Assembly (NCBI GenBank): GCA_023266695.1
Contig: JAHFPO010000024.1
Location: forward strand, 1-20,105
Source of the DNA: Hyphomicrobiales bacterium
Lineage (GTDB): Bacteria; Pseudomonadota; Alphaproteobacteria; Rhizobiales; Xanthobacteraceae
Reading direction: 5' to 3'
Length of the DNA: 20,105 nucleotides
Of this stretch, positions 6,558 through 14,928 are shown piece after piece. How positions within the stretch are numbered: the first letter of the stretch is position 1; every line of letters starts with the position of its first letter. Below the pieces are notes generated by a model, which was given only the letters and a program-made list of their open reading frames with translations, searched no databases and was not told the DNA's origin. Position numbers and translations under genes: made by a program.

Positions 6558-6842
6558 TCAAAAACCAGGAAGCTCGTAGGCGCGCGGCAAGGGCCAGCGC
6601 GCGCCCCCGAGAGACCCTTCATCGGCGAAGGGACCATAGGTCCGAAACAGGGCTTCGGGCGGATTGGCGTAATCGTGATATTTGGCGGTGCCCGCCTTCA
6701 CCGTGGTGCCGGCGTCGAGATAGCTGCGCGGCTTTTTGACGATGATGCGCGTGCGCGTTCGCTCGCTTTGCGCCTCGGCGGGCAGGCTTGCGGCGAGAAA
6801 CGCCAGCGCGGTTGCAACGGTGGCGAAGGACGCAAGACGCAT
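6558..6842 (-). CDS. Small secreted hypothetical protein (94 residues)
   Basis: The protein begins MRLASFATVATALAFLAASL and has a textbook Sec signal peptide, with likely cleavage after PAEA near residue 24. The mature part is about 70 residues, with RTRIIVKKPRSYLDAGTTV followed by a Pro/Tyr-containing stretch ending LPRAYELPGF. I recognise the RTRIIV...SYLD...G pattern as a short periplasmic family seen in Rhizobiales, with no known function. The start has a plausible aaaggt Shine-Dalgarno on the minus strand (about 6848-6853). It is convergent with leuB. Confidence 0.8.
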   Translation of the reverse strand: MRLASFATVATALAFLAASLPAEAQSERTRTRIIVKKPRSYLDAGTTVKAGTAKYHDYANPPEALFRTYGPFADEGSLGGARWPLPRAYELPGF

Positions 6843-7079
6843 GGGTTACCTTTCGAGTAGACTGATTTCATCAATACCATAGCCTGCTTTGGTTCGTCGA
6901 AATAGGGGGTAGACCGATCGAACTACAATGCGTTTTGAGCTCTGAGGTTCCTTGATACGAAGATCTAAACGCGCCGTTGGGCCGCTGTACCGCGAACTCA
7001 ACCATCGCGCGCTCTTCCGTCAAAGGCGCCCGCCGGCCGCAGCTATCAGAATCCGTTCTTGAAGAACTGACCCGAGAGA

Positions 7080-7934
7080 TCAATGCCCGGCGATGCGGCC
7101 GCGCAGCTTGGTCTCGGTCTTGCCGGAAATCCAGTCGTCGATGCGCTTGGGCGTCGGATTGACCAGCGTGCCCGGCATGCCGCAGAAACTCCGCTTCAGC
7201 TCCGCCTTGGCGAAGAATTCAGCCAGCCGGTCGTCGCCGCCCGCGCTCATCAGGGCGAGCCGGTCGAGGAGACAGGCGAGATGGCCGTGCGCGACCATCT
7301 CCGGCCCGGCGTTGCACCACCAGGCGACCAGGCCGAGGTGCGGATCGCTCCAGGAGCCGGCGGCGGCGAGACACCCGCGCTCGCCTTCACCGCCCTTCAC
7401 CGTCATGTCGATGAGCGCGAGCGCGCCGAACTTGGTCATGAGCTTGCTCTCGGTCTCGGTGAGCTCGGCATTGATCGCGGACTCGGCGGCCACCGCCGCC
7501 ACCGCATCGAGCGGATCGGCCGGCGCCGCGGCTTCCTTGCCGGGGCGGTAGAGCGCGACGCGCGCATAGCCGCCGGGATCGGCGGCGCCGCCCCAGCTCA
7601 TTTCGTCCTTGCGTCCGCCGCCGTCGCGGTGACGCCGGACGACATAGCGGGCTTGCAATCCTTCGAGCGCCGGAAATTCGAGGGCGAAGGCGCCCTGGCC
7701 GCGCGTCGTCTCGATCCAGGGCGAACGGATCACCGGGGTGGGCGTGACCGAGGAGACGGCGGGCGTGGGCGCGACGAGGTCGTTCGCCAGAATGGCACCC
7801 ATGATGCCGACCGAGACATAGGCGAGAGCGCTCGAAGCGGTGAGGTCGCCCATGCGATCCCGCAGCGCCGCGAGCTGGTCGCGGGCGCGGTAGAACGCAT
7901 CGCGGTAAGCATAGTAAACGTCGAGGATGAGCAC
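7080..7934 (-). CDS. Membrane-anchored protein of unknown function (284 residues)
   Basis: The product from GTG 7934 starts MLILDVYYAYRDAFYRARDQ; one hydrophobic segment (about 35-54, ASSALAYVSVGIMGAILAND) is followed by a large, mostly soluble domain. This suggests a short cytoplasmic N-terminus and a periplasmic body. Four cysteines (CLAAAG, WWCNAG, ACLLDR, SFCGMP) lie in the second half and could form two disulfides. ALMSAGGDDRLAEFFAKAEL near the end looks like a conserved core, and I have a recollection of similar unassigned Rhizobiales proteins. The frame is open to ATG 7979, but GTG 7934 is preferred because agaaggaa precedes it by 8 bases. That sequence sits in the loop of a small cctgc/gcagg hairpin. 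It is divergent from asd. No function is assigned. Confidence 0.75.
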   Translation of the reverse strand: MLILDVYYAYRDAFYRARDQLAALRDRMGDLTASSALAYVSVGIMGAILANDLVAPTPAVSSVTPTPVIRSPWIETTRGQGAFALEFPALEGLQARYVVRRHRDGGGRKDEMSWGGAADPGGYARVALYRPGKEAAAPADPLDAVAAVAAESAINAELTETESKLMTKFGALALIDMTVKGGEGERGCLAAAGSWSDPHLGLVAWWCNAGPEMVAHGHLACLLDRLALMSAGGDDRLAEFFAKAELKRSFCGMPGTLVNPTPKRIDDWISGKTETKLRGRIAGH

Positions 7935-8052
7935 GCCTGCTTTCCTTCTTGCAGGTTCGGCGTTGCGAGTTTCCCTCATCTCGCGTAGAAGCCGCTGCGT
8001 TTCCGTATCCGCGCGGTCCCGATCGCGGTGAAATTTCGGCGGAGAGTGAACG

Positions 8053-9087
8053 ATGGGTTACAAGGTCGCCGTCGTCGGCGCCACCGGCAACGTGGGCCGG
8101 GAGATGCTCTCGGTGCTGGCCGAACGCGGCTTTCCCGCCGATGAAGTGGTGGCGCTCGCCTCGCGCCGCTCGCTCGGCGTCGAGGTTTCCTATGGTGAAC
8201 GAATTCTGAAGGTGAAGGCGCTCGAGCACTACGATTTCGCCGACACCGATCTCTGCCTGATATCGGCGGGCTCCGCCGTCTCCAAGGAATGGTCGCCGAA
8301 GATCGCAGCTTCGGGCTGCGTCGTGATCGATAATTCTTCGTGCTGGCGCTACGACCCCGACGTGCCGCTGGTGGTGCCGGAAGTGAACGCCGAGGCGGTC
8401 GCGGGCTTCAGGAAGAAGAACATCATCGCCAATCCGAACTGCTCGACCGCGCAGCTGATGGTGGCGCTGAAGCCCCTGCACGACCGCGCCCGGATCAAGC
8501 GCGTGGTGGTCGCGACCTATCAGTCGGTGTCGGGCGCCGGCAAGGAGGCGATGGACGAGCTGTTCGAGCAGACGCGCGCGATCTTCGGCGCCGAGACGCC
8601 CGAGCCCGGGAAGTTTTCGAAGCGGATCGCGTTCAACGTGATCCCGCATATCGACACCTTCATGGAGGACGGCTCGACGCGCGAGGAATGGAAGCTGTCG
8701 GCGGAGACCAAGAAGATCCTCGACGACAAGATCGATGTCATCGCGACCTGCGTGCGGGTGCCGGTGTTCATCGGCCATTCGGAGGCGGTGCATGTGGAGT
8801 TCGAGAAGGCGATCGGCGTAGACGAAGCACGCGGTCTCCTGCGCGCGGCGCCAGGCGTGCTCGTGGTCGACAAGCGCGAGCCCGGCGGCTACGTGACGCC
8901 GTACGAGGCGGCGGGCGAGGACGCGACCTATGTCTCACGCATCCGCGCGGACAAGACCGTCAAGCACGGTCTCGCCTTCTGGTGCGTGTCGGACAATCTG
9001 CGCAAGGGCGCGGCCTTGAACGCCGTGCAGATCGCCGAGTGCCTGGTCAACCGCAAGCTGCTTTCGCCGAAGAAGAAGGCGGCGTGA
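8053..9087 (+). CDS. asd: Aspartate-semialdehyde dehydrogenase
   Basis: Asd reduces aspartyl phosphate to aspartate semialdehyde with NADPH, at the branch point to lysine/diaminopimelate, threonine and methionine. The 344 residues carry the Rossmann motif GATGNVGRE (9-17), the catalytic cysteine Cys130 in NPNCSTAQ, the QSVSGAGKEAMDEL segment, and the proton-shuttling His242 in VFIGHSEAVHVEF. ATG 8053 is preceded by ggag at 8041-8044, eight bases upstream. The promoter probably lies in the 118 bases shared with the divergent membrane-protein gene. The CoA lyase gene follows after 20 bases, so the three genes asd, lyase and hydratase may form one unit. Confidence 0.98.
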   Translation: MGYKVAVVGATGNVGREMLSVLAERGFPADEVVALASRRSLGVEVSYGERILKVKALEHYDFADTDLCLISAGSAVSKEWSPKIAASGCVVIDNSSCWRYDPDVPLVVPEVNAEAVAGFRKKNIIANPNCSTAQLMVALKPLHDRARIKRVVVATYQSVSGAGKEAMDELFEQTRAIFGAETPEPGKFSKRIAFNVIPHIDTFMEDGSTREEWKLSAETKKILDDKIDVIATCVRVPVFIGHSEAVHVEFEKAIGVDEARGLLRAAPGVLVVDKREPGGYVTPYEAAGEDATYVSRIRADKTVKHGLAFWCVSDNLRKGAALNAVQIAECLVNRKLLSPKKKAA

Positions 9088-9107
9088 GCCGCGGCCATCC
9101 TCCGCCC

Positions 9108-10043
9108 ATGCACGTTCGCCCGCGCCGCAGCGTACTCTATATGCCGGGCTCCAACGCCCGCGCGCTGGAAAAGGCCAAGACCCTTGCCGCCGACGCGCTG
9201 ATCCTCGACCTTGAGGATTCGGTGGCGCCCGAGGCGAAGAGCATTGCCCGGGCCCAGGTTTTGGCCGCCGTCAAGGCCGGCGGCTTTTCCCCGCGCGAGG
9301 TCGCCGTCCGCATCAATGCCCTCGACACCCTCTGGGGCCTCGACGATCTCGCCGCCGTCGCCGCCGCCGGACCCGATGCGATTGTCCTCCCCAAGGTCTC
9401 CTCGCCCCACGATCTCATGGTGGCCGGCCGCATGGTGAGCGAGCTCGACGCGCCGGCATCGCTCAGGCTGTGGGCGATGATCGAGACGCCCATGTCGATT
9501 CTGGGCGCGGGCGAAATCGCCGCGGCCGCCCGCGATCCGATGACGCGGCTTCAGGTCGTGGTGCTCGGAACCAACGATCTTGCCAAGGAGACGCGCGCGC
9601 GGATCGTGCCGGGCCGGCTTCCCATGCTCGGCTGGCTCTCGACCGCGATTGTGGCGGCGCGCGCTTATGGCCTCGACGTGATCGACGGCGTCTACAACGA
9701 TCTCGACGATCCGCAGGGATTCGCGCGCGAGTGCGCCGAGGGGCGCGAACTCGGTTTCGACGGCAAGACTCTGATCCATCCCAAGCAAATCGAGCCCGCC
9801 AACGCCGCCTTCTCGCCTTCGCAAGCCGAGATCGCGCAGGCGAAGAAAATCGTGGCGGCGTTCGAAGCGCCCGAAAATCGCGATAAAGGCGCGCTCGCGC
9901 TCGACGGCCGCATGGTCGAGCGCCTGCATGCCGAGATCGCGCGGCGCACCGTCGCCCTCGCCGAGGCGATCGCGGCGCGGGAGGGCGACCAAGCCGCGAA
10001 CGGGATTGCGGCGAAGCGCCGGGAGACGAGAGGCTCGCCATGA
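9108..10043 (+). CDS. CoA ester lyase, Mcl2-like (candidate (S)-malyl-CoA thioesterase)
   Basis: This 311-residue protein belongs to the HpcH/HpaI aldolase / citrate lyase beta family. Visible motifs are RSVLYMPGSN (7-16), LDLEDSVAP (33-41), Arg68 in VRIN, the metal-ligand candidates Glu126 (MIETP) and Asp157 (GTNDLAKE), and FDGKTLIHPKQIEPAN (217-232). RSVLY.PGS, GTNDLAKE and GVYN resemble Rhodobacter Mcl2, the (S)-malyl-CoA thioesterase of the ethylmalonyl-CoA pathway, more than Mcl1, which I recall without GTNDLAKE. True lyase activity cannot be excluded. About 20 charged residues extend the C-terminus. The frame is open far upstream inside asd; ATG 9108 is chosen because it lies in the gap after asd and gives the family start. 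The stop overlaps the next start (ATGA). Confidence 0.88.
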   Translation: MHVRPRRSVLYMPGSNARALEKAKTLAADALILDLEDSVAPEAKSIARAQVLAAVKAGGFSPREVAVRINALDTLWGLDDLAAVAAAGPDAIVLPKVSSPHDLMVAGRMVSELDAPASLRLWAMIETPMSILGAGEIAAAARDPMTRLQVVVLGTNDLAKETRARIVPGRLPMLGWLSTAIVAARAYGLDVIDGVYNDLDDPQGFARECAEGRELGFDGKTLIHPKQIEPANAAFSPSQAEIAQAKKIVAAFEAPENRDKGALALDGRMVERLHAEIARRTVALAEAIAAREGDQAANGIAAKRRETRGSP

Positions 10044-11080
10044 GCGCGGGAAATTTCTTCGAGGACTTCCGCCTCGGCCAGGTGATCCGGCACGCCACCC
10101 CGCGCACGCTGACGGCGGGCGACGTCGCGCTCTATGGCGCGCTCTTCGGCGCGCGCTTCGCAGTGCAATCGTCCGAGGTGTTCGCGCGGGCGATCGGATA
10201 TCCGCACGCGCCGGTCGACGATCTCCTGGTTTTCCATGTCGTGTTCGGCAAGACCGTGCCGGATATTTCGCTCAATGCCGTGGCCAATCTCGGCTACGCC
10301 GCCTGCCGCTTGCTCGCGCCGGTCTATGCCGGCGACACGCTCTACGCAGTCTCCGAGGTGATCGGCGTGCGCGAGAACTCGAACCGCAAGTCGGGCGTCG
10401 TCTATGTGCGCTCCACCGGTTTCAAAGAGGACGGGACCGAAGTCGTCGACTATGTGCGCTGGGTGATGGTGAGAAAGCGCGACGAGGCGAGCCCGGCGCC
10501 CGAGCCGTCGGTGCCGAAGCTCCCCTCCCATCTCCACGCCGGCGCCTTGGGGAATGCGGTGCCCGTGCTCGCCATCGGCGAATACGACTTCGCCCTTGCA
10601 GGCAGCCCGCACCGCCTTGGCGACTATGAAATCGGCGCCCGGATCGATCATGTGGACGGCGTCACCGTCGAGGAGGCCGAGCATCAGATCGCGACCCGGC
10701 TCTACCAGAACCCGGCGCGCATCCATTTCAATCAGTGGAGCGAAGGCCGGGGCCGCTTCGGCCGGCGTCTCGTCTATGGCGGGCACGTGATCTCGCTCGC
10801 CCGCGCCCTCTCATTCAACGGCCTCGCCAATGCCTTCCATTTCGCCGCCATCAACGCCGGCCGCCACGTCGCGCCGCTGTTCGCGGGCGAAACCGTGTTC
10901 GCCTGGAGCGAGGTGCTCGACCGCCAGGAAATTCCCAGGCGCGAGGACGTGGGCGCGCTGCGCCTGCGTACATTCGCGACCAAGGACCGGCCGTGCGCCG
11001 ATTTCCCCGGGAAGAAGGGCGAGGAATACGACCCCGCGGTGATCCTCGATCTCGATTACTGGGCGCTGATCCCGCGCTGA
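10040..11080 (+). CDS. mcd: Mesaconyl-CoA hydratase (beta-methylmalyl-CoA dehydratase), MaoC-like double hotdog
   Basis: The enzyme interconverts mesaconyl-CoA and beta-methylmalyl-CoA in the ethylmalonyl-CoA pathway. The 346-residue protein has two hotdog halves (about 5-145 and 185-345). Sequence I recognise from Rhodobacter/Methylobacterium Mcd/MeaC includes NFFEDFRLGQVIRHATPRT at the start, FGKTVPDISLNAVANLGYA (69-87), RIDHVDGVTVEEAEHQIATR (201-220), NPARIHF (224-230) and GGHVISLARALSFNGLANA (247-265). It overlaps the Mcl2-like gene by four bases, which implies translational coupling. The 3' end overlaps the convergent esterase gene by 25 bases. The symbol meaC is used for the same enzyme in methylotrophs. 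Confidence 0.93.
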   Translation: MSAGNFFEDFRLGQVIRHATPRTLTAGDVALYGALFGARFAVQSSEVFARAIGYPHAPVDDLLVFHVVFGKTVPDISLNAVANLGYAACRLLAPVYAGDTLYAVSEVIGVRENSNRKSGVVYVRSTGFKEDGTEVVDYVRWVMVRKRDEASPAPEPSVPKLPSHLHAGALGNAVPVLAIGEYDFALAGSPHRLGDYEIGARIDHVDGVTVEEAEHQIATRLYQNPARIHFNQWSEGRGRFGRRLVYGGHVISLARALSFNGLANAFHFAAINAGRHVAPLFAGETVFAWSEVLDRQEIPRREDVGALRLRTFATKDRPCADFPGKKGEEYDPAVILDLDYWALIPR

Positions 11081-12027
11081 GCGACGGATTCCTGCCGGAA
11101 CTGGCGGAAGAAGTTCCAGATTTCCTCGGCCGCATCGATGGCATGGCTGCGCTCGCCGAGCAGGGTGGCGACCAGGGTCTCGCCGCGGCCGGGGTCGAAG
11201 GACGGCGGCAGGTGTCCGCCTCCCTGAATGCGGTAGAGCATGACCGCCGCGCTGCCGCGGCAGATCGACCAGCGCCGGACCGTCACGGTCGATGCCCGGG
11301 CCGGGCCGAGATTCGGCAGCGCATTGTCGGCAGCGGCCATGCAGCCGGCCAAATCGGCATAAAACTGCGCGCTTTCGTTCACGGACAGGAGTTCGGCGCC
11401 CGGCATCACGACCCCGTACCAGGAACTGATCGGGTCGGCGGTGCCGTGCATGAGGAGCGCGGGTATTGCCCGGCCGGGCTTGCAGGTCTGGCGATATTTC
11501 TTCGGCACGGTCGCGCCGATGACGGCGATGGCGGCGAACAGTTCCGCTTGTTCGCAGGCCATGCGCTCGGTCATGAAGCCGCCCATGGACAGGCCCGTCA
11601 GATAGACGCGGCCCGGATCGGCGATCCCTTCATTGACGAGCGTTCGTGTCAGCGCGGTGAGAAAGGCGACGTCGTCGCCGGGCTGGGCCAGGAACTGCAG
11701 ACGGATCGCGGCCGGACGGCTGTCGTCCCAGACGCGGTTGAGACCGACCGGATAAACCACCGCAAATTTTTCACGGCTGGCGATGCGATTCATGCCGAGA
11801 TCGGATTCGAATTCCTTGGCCGATTGCACCGCGCCATGGAGCGCGATCACCACCGGGACGGGAGCGGAGCGCAGGTCGGAGGGAAGGAACATCCGGTAGG
11901 TACGCTTGACCCCATTGACGATAAGCTCGCGGGTTTCGCTAGCGTTCGCCGAACCGGTCCAGGATGCGAGCGCCAATGCCGCGGCGATGACCAGCCACAT
12001 GGATCGCAATTGCTGTTTCCGGGGCAT
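11056..12027 (-). CDS. Secreted esterase of the PHB depolymerase / LpqC alpha-beta hydrolase family
   Basis: The 323-residue protein has a signal peptide (MPRKQQLRSMWLVIAAALAL, likely cleaved near residue 29, SANA) and an alpha/beta-hydrolase domain. The nucleophile is Ser147 in GLSMGG; Asp198 (HGTADPI) and His272 (GGGHLPP) are the probable triad partners, and LHG at 63-65 is the oxyanion region. GDDVAFL (117-123) is typical of the polyhydroxybutyrate depolymerase / feruloyl esterase-like group. It is exported and could cleave polyesters or other esters; the substrate cannot be told. The frame is open to 12216, but ATG 12027 gives the signal peptide directly. A start at 12000 (MWLVIAAAL) is also possible, and no strong Shine-Dalgarno distinguishes them. 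It is divergent from sdhC. Confidence 0.85.
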   Translation of the reverse strand: MPRKQQLRSMWLVIAAALALASWTGSANASETRELIVNGVKRTYRMFLPSDLRSAPVPVVIALHGAVQSAKEFESDLGMNRIASREKFAVVYPVGLNRVWDDSRPAAIRLQFLAQPGDDVAFLTALTRTLVNEGIADPGRVYLTGLSMGGFMTERMACEQAELFAAIAVIGATVPKKYRQTCKPGRAIPALLMHGTADPISSWYGVVMPGAELLSVNESAQFYADLAGCMAAADNALPNLGPARASTVTVRRWSICRGSAAVMLYRIQGGGHLPPSFDPGRGETLVATLLGERSHAIDAAEEIWNFFRQFRQESVAQRGISAQ

Positions 12028-12267
12028 GTCGCCGCGCGCGTCCTCGTGGATGAATTTCAACAGGCGAAATTCTGCCGGTGATCGATACAGGTGGCCGTGA
12101 TTCGGGACAATTTTACGTCCGGCGGAATCGTACGCACATACCTTATGATACCCATGGCCGGCAGAAGGATGCCTTCGTGCATGGCAGGCATCATCATGCC
12201 GCAGACGACGAATCATTGCAGCGCGGCAAGCTTTCCGCTACTCAACCCCGGCTTTCCGGACATGCCC

Positions 12268-12666
12268 ATGACCGAGACCAAGACCACCGTAACGCGCCCG
12301 CTCTCGCCGCATTTGCAGGTCTATCGGATGACCTTGACGATGGCCATGTCCATCGCCCATCGGCTCACCGGGGCGGCGCTCTATGTCGGCACGATCCTCT
12401 TTGTATGGTGGCTCTTGGCCGCCGCCACGTCCAAAAGCTTCGATGTCATCAACGGCTTCCTCGGGTCGTGGTTCGGGTATCTGATCTTGTTCGGATACAC
12501 TTGGGCGCTCCTTCATCATCTGATCGGCGGCGTACGGCATCTGATCTGGGATACCGGCCGGGGCCTCGGGCCTACTGAGCGCGAATTCTTCGCCTGGGTG
12601 ACGATCGTGGGCTCGGTGACGCTGACGTTCGTCATCTGGATGCTCGGATTCATGTTCAAAGGCTGA
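12268..12666 (+). CDS. sdhC: Succinate dehydrogenase cytochrome b556 subunit SdhC
   Basis: SdhC is one of the two membrane anchors of complex II, binding heme b and ubiquinone. From ATG 12268 the product has 132 residues, with RPLSPHLQVYR (10-20), SIAHRLTGAAL (28-38) and HHLIGGVRHLIWD (83-95). His84 aligns with the E. coli heme ligand. Three membrane segments are visible (about 27-52, 65-87 and 109-130). An in-frame ATG at 12262 adds two residues and is nearly as good. The frame is open to 12091, but the extra N-terminus does not look like SdhC. No clear Shine-Dalgarno is seen. It leads sdhCDAB; the promoter should lie in the 240 bases shared with the divergent esterase. Confidence 0.95.
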   Translation: MTETKTTVTRPLSPHLQVYRMTLTMAMSIAHRLTGAALYVGTILFVWWLLAAATSKSFDVINGFLGSWFGYLILFGYTWALLHHLIGGVRHLIWDTGRGLGPTEREFFAWVTIVGSVTLTFVIWMLGFMFKG

Positions 12667-12680
12667 GCGGAGACAGGATC

Positions 12681-13055
12681 ATGCGCACACCCCTCGGCCG
12701 CGTTCGCGGGCTCGGCAGCGCCCGTTCCGGCACCGAGCATTTCTGGGTTCAGCGTCTCACCGCGATCGCGAACGTGCCGCTCGTGCTCGCCCTCGTCATT
12801 CTCGTCATCGTGCTCGCGGGGCGCAGTCATGCCTCGGTGATCGCAACGCTCAGCCAGCCCGCGATCGGAATCCTGCTGCTCGCGGCGGTCATCTCGGTGA
12901 TCGTCCATATGCGCATCGGCATGCAGGTCATCATCGAGGACTACGTACAGGGCGAAGGGATGAAGGTCACGCTGCTGATGGCCAATACGTTGTTTTCGTG
13001 CGCCGTCGGACTGGTCGCAACCTTCGCCATCTTGAGGATCTGCTTCGGATCGTGA
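12681..13055 (+). CDS. sdhD: Succinate dehydrogenase membrane anchor subunit SdhD
   Basis: SdhD completes the membrane part of complex II. The 124-residue product starts with the GLGSARSGTEHFWVQRLTA signature of alphaproteobacterial SdhD, has three hydrophobic segments (about 28-47, 61-82 and 96-118), and carries HMRIGMQVIIEDYV (76-89), where the Asp-Tyr pair belongs to the quinone pocket in the family. It begins 14 bases after sdhC and ends three bases before sdhA. Confidence 0.96.
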   Translation: MRTPLGRVRGLGSARSGTEHFWVQRLTAIANVPLVLALVILVIVLAGRSHASVIATLSQPAIGILLLAAVISVIVHMRIGMQVIIEDYVQGEGMKVTLLMANTLFSCAVGLVATFAILRICFGS

Positions 13056-13058
13056 ACG

Positions 13059-14891
13059 ATGGCGACGATCGGCCCTGCCAAGATGAAAGCTCCCGCGATC
13101 AACAATCGGGCCTATCCGATCACGGATCATGCCTATGACGTGATCGTGGTCGGCGCGGGCGGCGCGGGTTTGCGTGCGGTCATCGGCTGTGCCGAGGCGG
13201 GCTTGCGCACCGCCTGCATCACCAAGGTATTCCCGACCCGTTCGCACACGGTCGCGGCCCAAGGCGGCATCTCGGCCGCGCTCGGCAACATGGGCGAGGA
13301 CGACTGGCGCTGGCACATGTACGACACCGTCAAGGGGTCCGATTGGCTCGGCGACCAGGACGCGATCGAATATCTGTGCCGCCACGCGCCGGCCTCCGTC
13401 TATGAGCTTGAGCATTGGGGCGTGCCGTTCTCGCGCACTGAGGAAGGCAAGATCTATCAGCGTCCGTTCGGCGGCATGACCACCCATTACGGCAAGGGCA
13501 CCGCTCAGCGCACCTGCGCCGCCGCCGACCGCACCGGTCACGCCATGCTGCACACGATGTACGGCGCGGCGCTGAAGCATCAGGCCGAGTTCTTCATCGA
13601 ATTTTTTGCCATCGACCTGATCATGGACGAGGGCGGCCGCTGCCGCGGTGTGGTCGCGCTCAAGCTCGACGACGGCACCATCCATCGCTTCCGCGCCCGC
13701 ATGATCATTTTGGCGACCGGCGGGTACGGGCGCATCTATTACTCCTGTACCGGCGCTCACACCCAGACCGGCGACGGCAACGCCATGCTGCTGCGCGCGA
13801 GGCTTCCGCTGCAGGACATGGAATTCGTGCAATTCCACCCGACCGGCATCTATGGCGCCGGCTGCCTCATCACCGAGGGCACGCGCGGAGAGGGCGGCTA
13901 TCTCGTCAATTCGGAAGGCGAGCGCTTCATGGAGCGCTATGCGCCCTCGTCCAAGGATCTCGCTTCACGCGACGTGGTCTCGCGCGCCATGACCATCGAG
14001 ATTCGCGAGGGTCGCGGCGTCGGCAAGCACAAGGATCACATCTACTTGCACCTCGATCATCTCGATCCGGCGGTCTTGCACGAGCAGCTTCCCGGCATCT
14101 CGGAGAGCGCCAAAATCTTCGCCGGCGTCGACGTGACGCGCGAGCCGATCCCGGTGCTGCCGACGGTGCACTACAACATGGGCGGGATTCCCTCGAATCA
14201 TCACGGCGAAGTGCTGACCAAGGCGAACGGCGATCCCGACAAGGTCGTGCCCGGCTTGATGGCGATCGGGGAGGCGGCTTGCGTCTCGGTGCACGGCGCC
14301 AACCGGTTGGGATCGAACTCGCTCATCGATCTCGTCGTGTTCGGGCGTGCCGCCGGGTTGCGCTGCGCCGAAATCATCACGCCCGGCGAGAAGCAGCCCG
14401 AGCTGCCGAATGATTCCGCCGAATTCTCGCTCTCGCGCCTCGACAGGTTCCGCCATGCCGACGGCTCCACGCCCACTGCGGAGCTGCGCGTGAGGATGCA
14501 GAAGGTGATGCAGAACAACTGCGCCGTGTTCCGCTCGGGCGAGGTGCTGGAAGAAGGGCACAAGCTCATCCACGACGTGTTCGCGGGCGTCTCCGACATC
14601 GGGGTGAGCGACCGTTCGCTGATCTGGAATTCCGATCTCGTCGAAACGATGGAGTTCGACAACCTGATCATTCAGGCGGTCGTCACCATGGATTCGGCGC
14701 TCAATCGGACCGAGAGCCGCGGCGCGCACGCGCGCGAGGATTACCCCGAGCGCGACGACAAGAATTGGATGAAACACACGCTCGGCTGGATGGACGCGAA
14801 CGGCAATGTGCGGGTCGACTATCGGCCGGTGCACACCTATACCTTGACCAACGAAGTGCAATATATCGAGCCGATGAAGCGGGTGTATTGA
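13059..14891 (+). CDS. sdhA: Succinate dehydrogenase flavoprotein subunit SdhA
   Basis: SdhA oxidises succinate to fumarate and carries covalent FAD. The 610 residues match the family length. Seen are the FAD-binding VIVVGAGGAGLRA (28-40), the flavin-attachment His63 in PTRSHTVAAQGG, the FHPTGIYGAG and TEGTRGEGG segments of the active site, PTVHYNMGGIP, and the C-terminal FAD contact HGANRLGSNSL. The C-terminus ends YTLTNEVQYIEPMKRVY, as in other alphaproteobacteria. ATG 13059 follows the sdhD stop by three bases; an internal ATG at 13083 would remove eight residues and still keep the domain. Confidence 0.98.
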   Translation: MATIGPAKMKAPAINNRAYPITDHAYDVIVVGAGGAGLRAVIGCAEAGLRTACITKVFPTRSHTVAAQGGISAALGNMGEDDWRWHMYDTVKGSDWLGDQDAIEYLCRHAPASVYELEHWGVPFSRTEEGKIYQRPFGGMTTHYGKGTAQRTCAAADRTGHAMLHTMYGAALKHQAEFFIEFFAIDLIMDEGGRCRGVVALKLDDGTIHRFRARMIILATGGYGRIYYSCTGAHTQTGDGNAMLLRARLPLQDMEFVQFHPTGIYGAGCLITEGTRGEGGYLVNSEGERFMERYAPSSKDLASRDVVSRAMTIEIREGRGVGKHKDHIYLHLDHLDPAVLHEQLPGISESAKIFAGVDVTREPIPVLPTVHYNMGGIPSNHHGEVLTKANGDPDKVVPGLMAIGEAACVSVHGANRLGSNSLIDLVVFGRAAGLRCAEIITPGEKQPELPNDSAEFSLSRLDRFRHADGSTPTAELRVRMQKVMQNNCAVFRSGEVLEEGHKLIHDVFAGVSDIGVSDRSLIWNSDLVETMEFDNLIIQAVVTMDSALNRTESRGAHAREDYPERDDKNWMKHTLGWMDANGNVRVDYRPVHTYTLTNEVQYIEPMKRVY

Positions 14892-14928
14892 GGCTCCAGA
14901 AAGACTCGGGGAAAAAGGCGCAGACGCG

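Noticed and set aside
6871..7083. Leftward 70-codon frame in the gap upstream of the small secreted protein
   Set aside because: No ribosome-binding site, signal or recognisable sequence; the 237-base gap more likely holds promoter DNA.
7083..7988. Rightward 301-codon frame opposite the unknown membrane-protein gene
   Set aside because: The leftward frame has a membrane segment, ordered cysteines and a ribosome-binding site; the rightward one is shadow-like.
7387..8793. 468-codon leftward open frame covering parts of the unknown membrane-protein gene and asd
   Set aside because: Out of frame with the membrane protein and antisense to asd; no protein features.
8340..9107. Upstream in-frame extension of the CoA lyase through asd
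   Set aside because: It lies inside asd in another frame and its translation is low-complexity Arg/Gly-rich; the lyase family begins at the ATG at 9108.
12091..12267. N-terminal extension of SdhC
   Set aside because: The extra residues do not resemble SdhC, and the family starts just before RPLSPHLQVYR.
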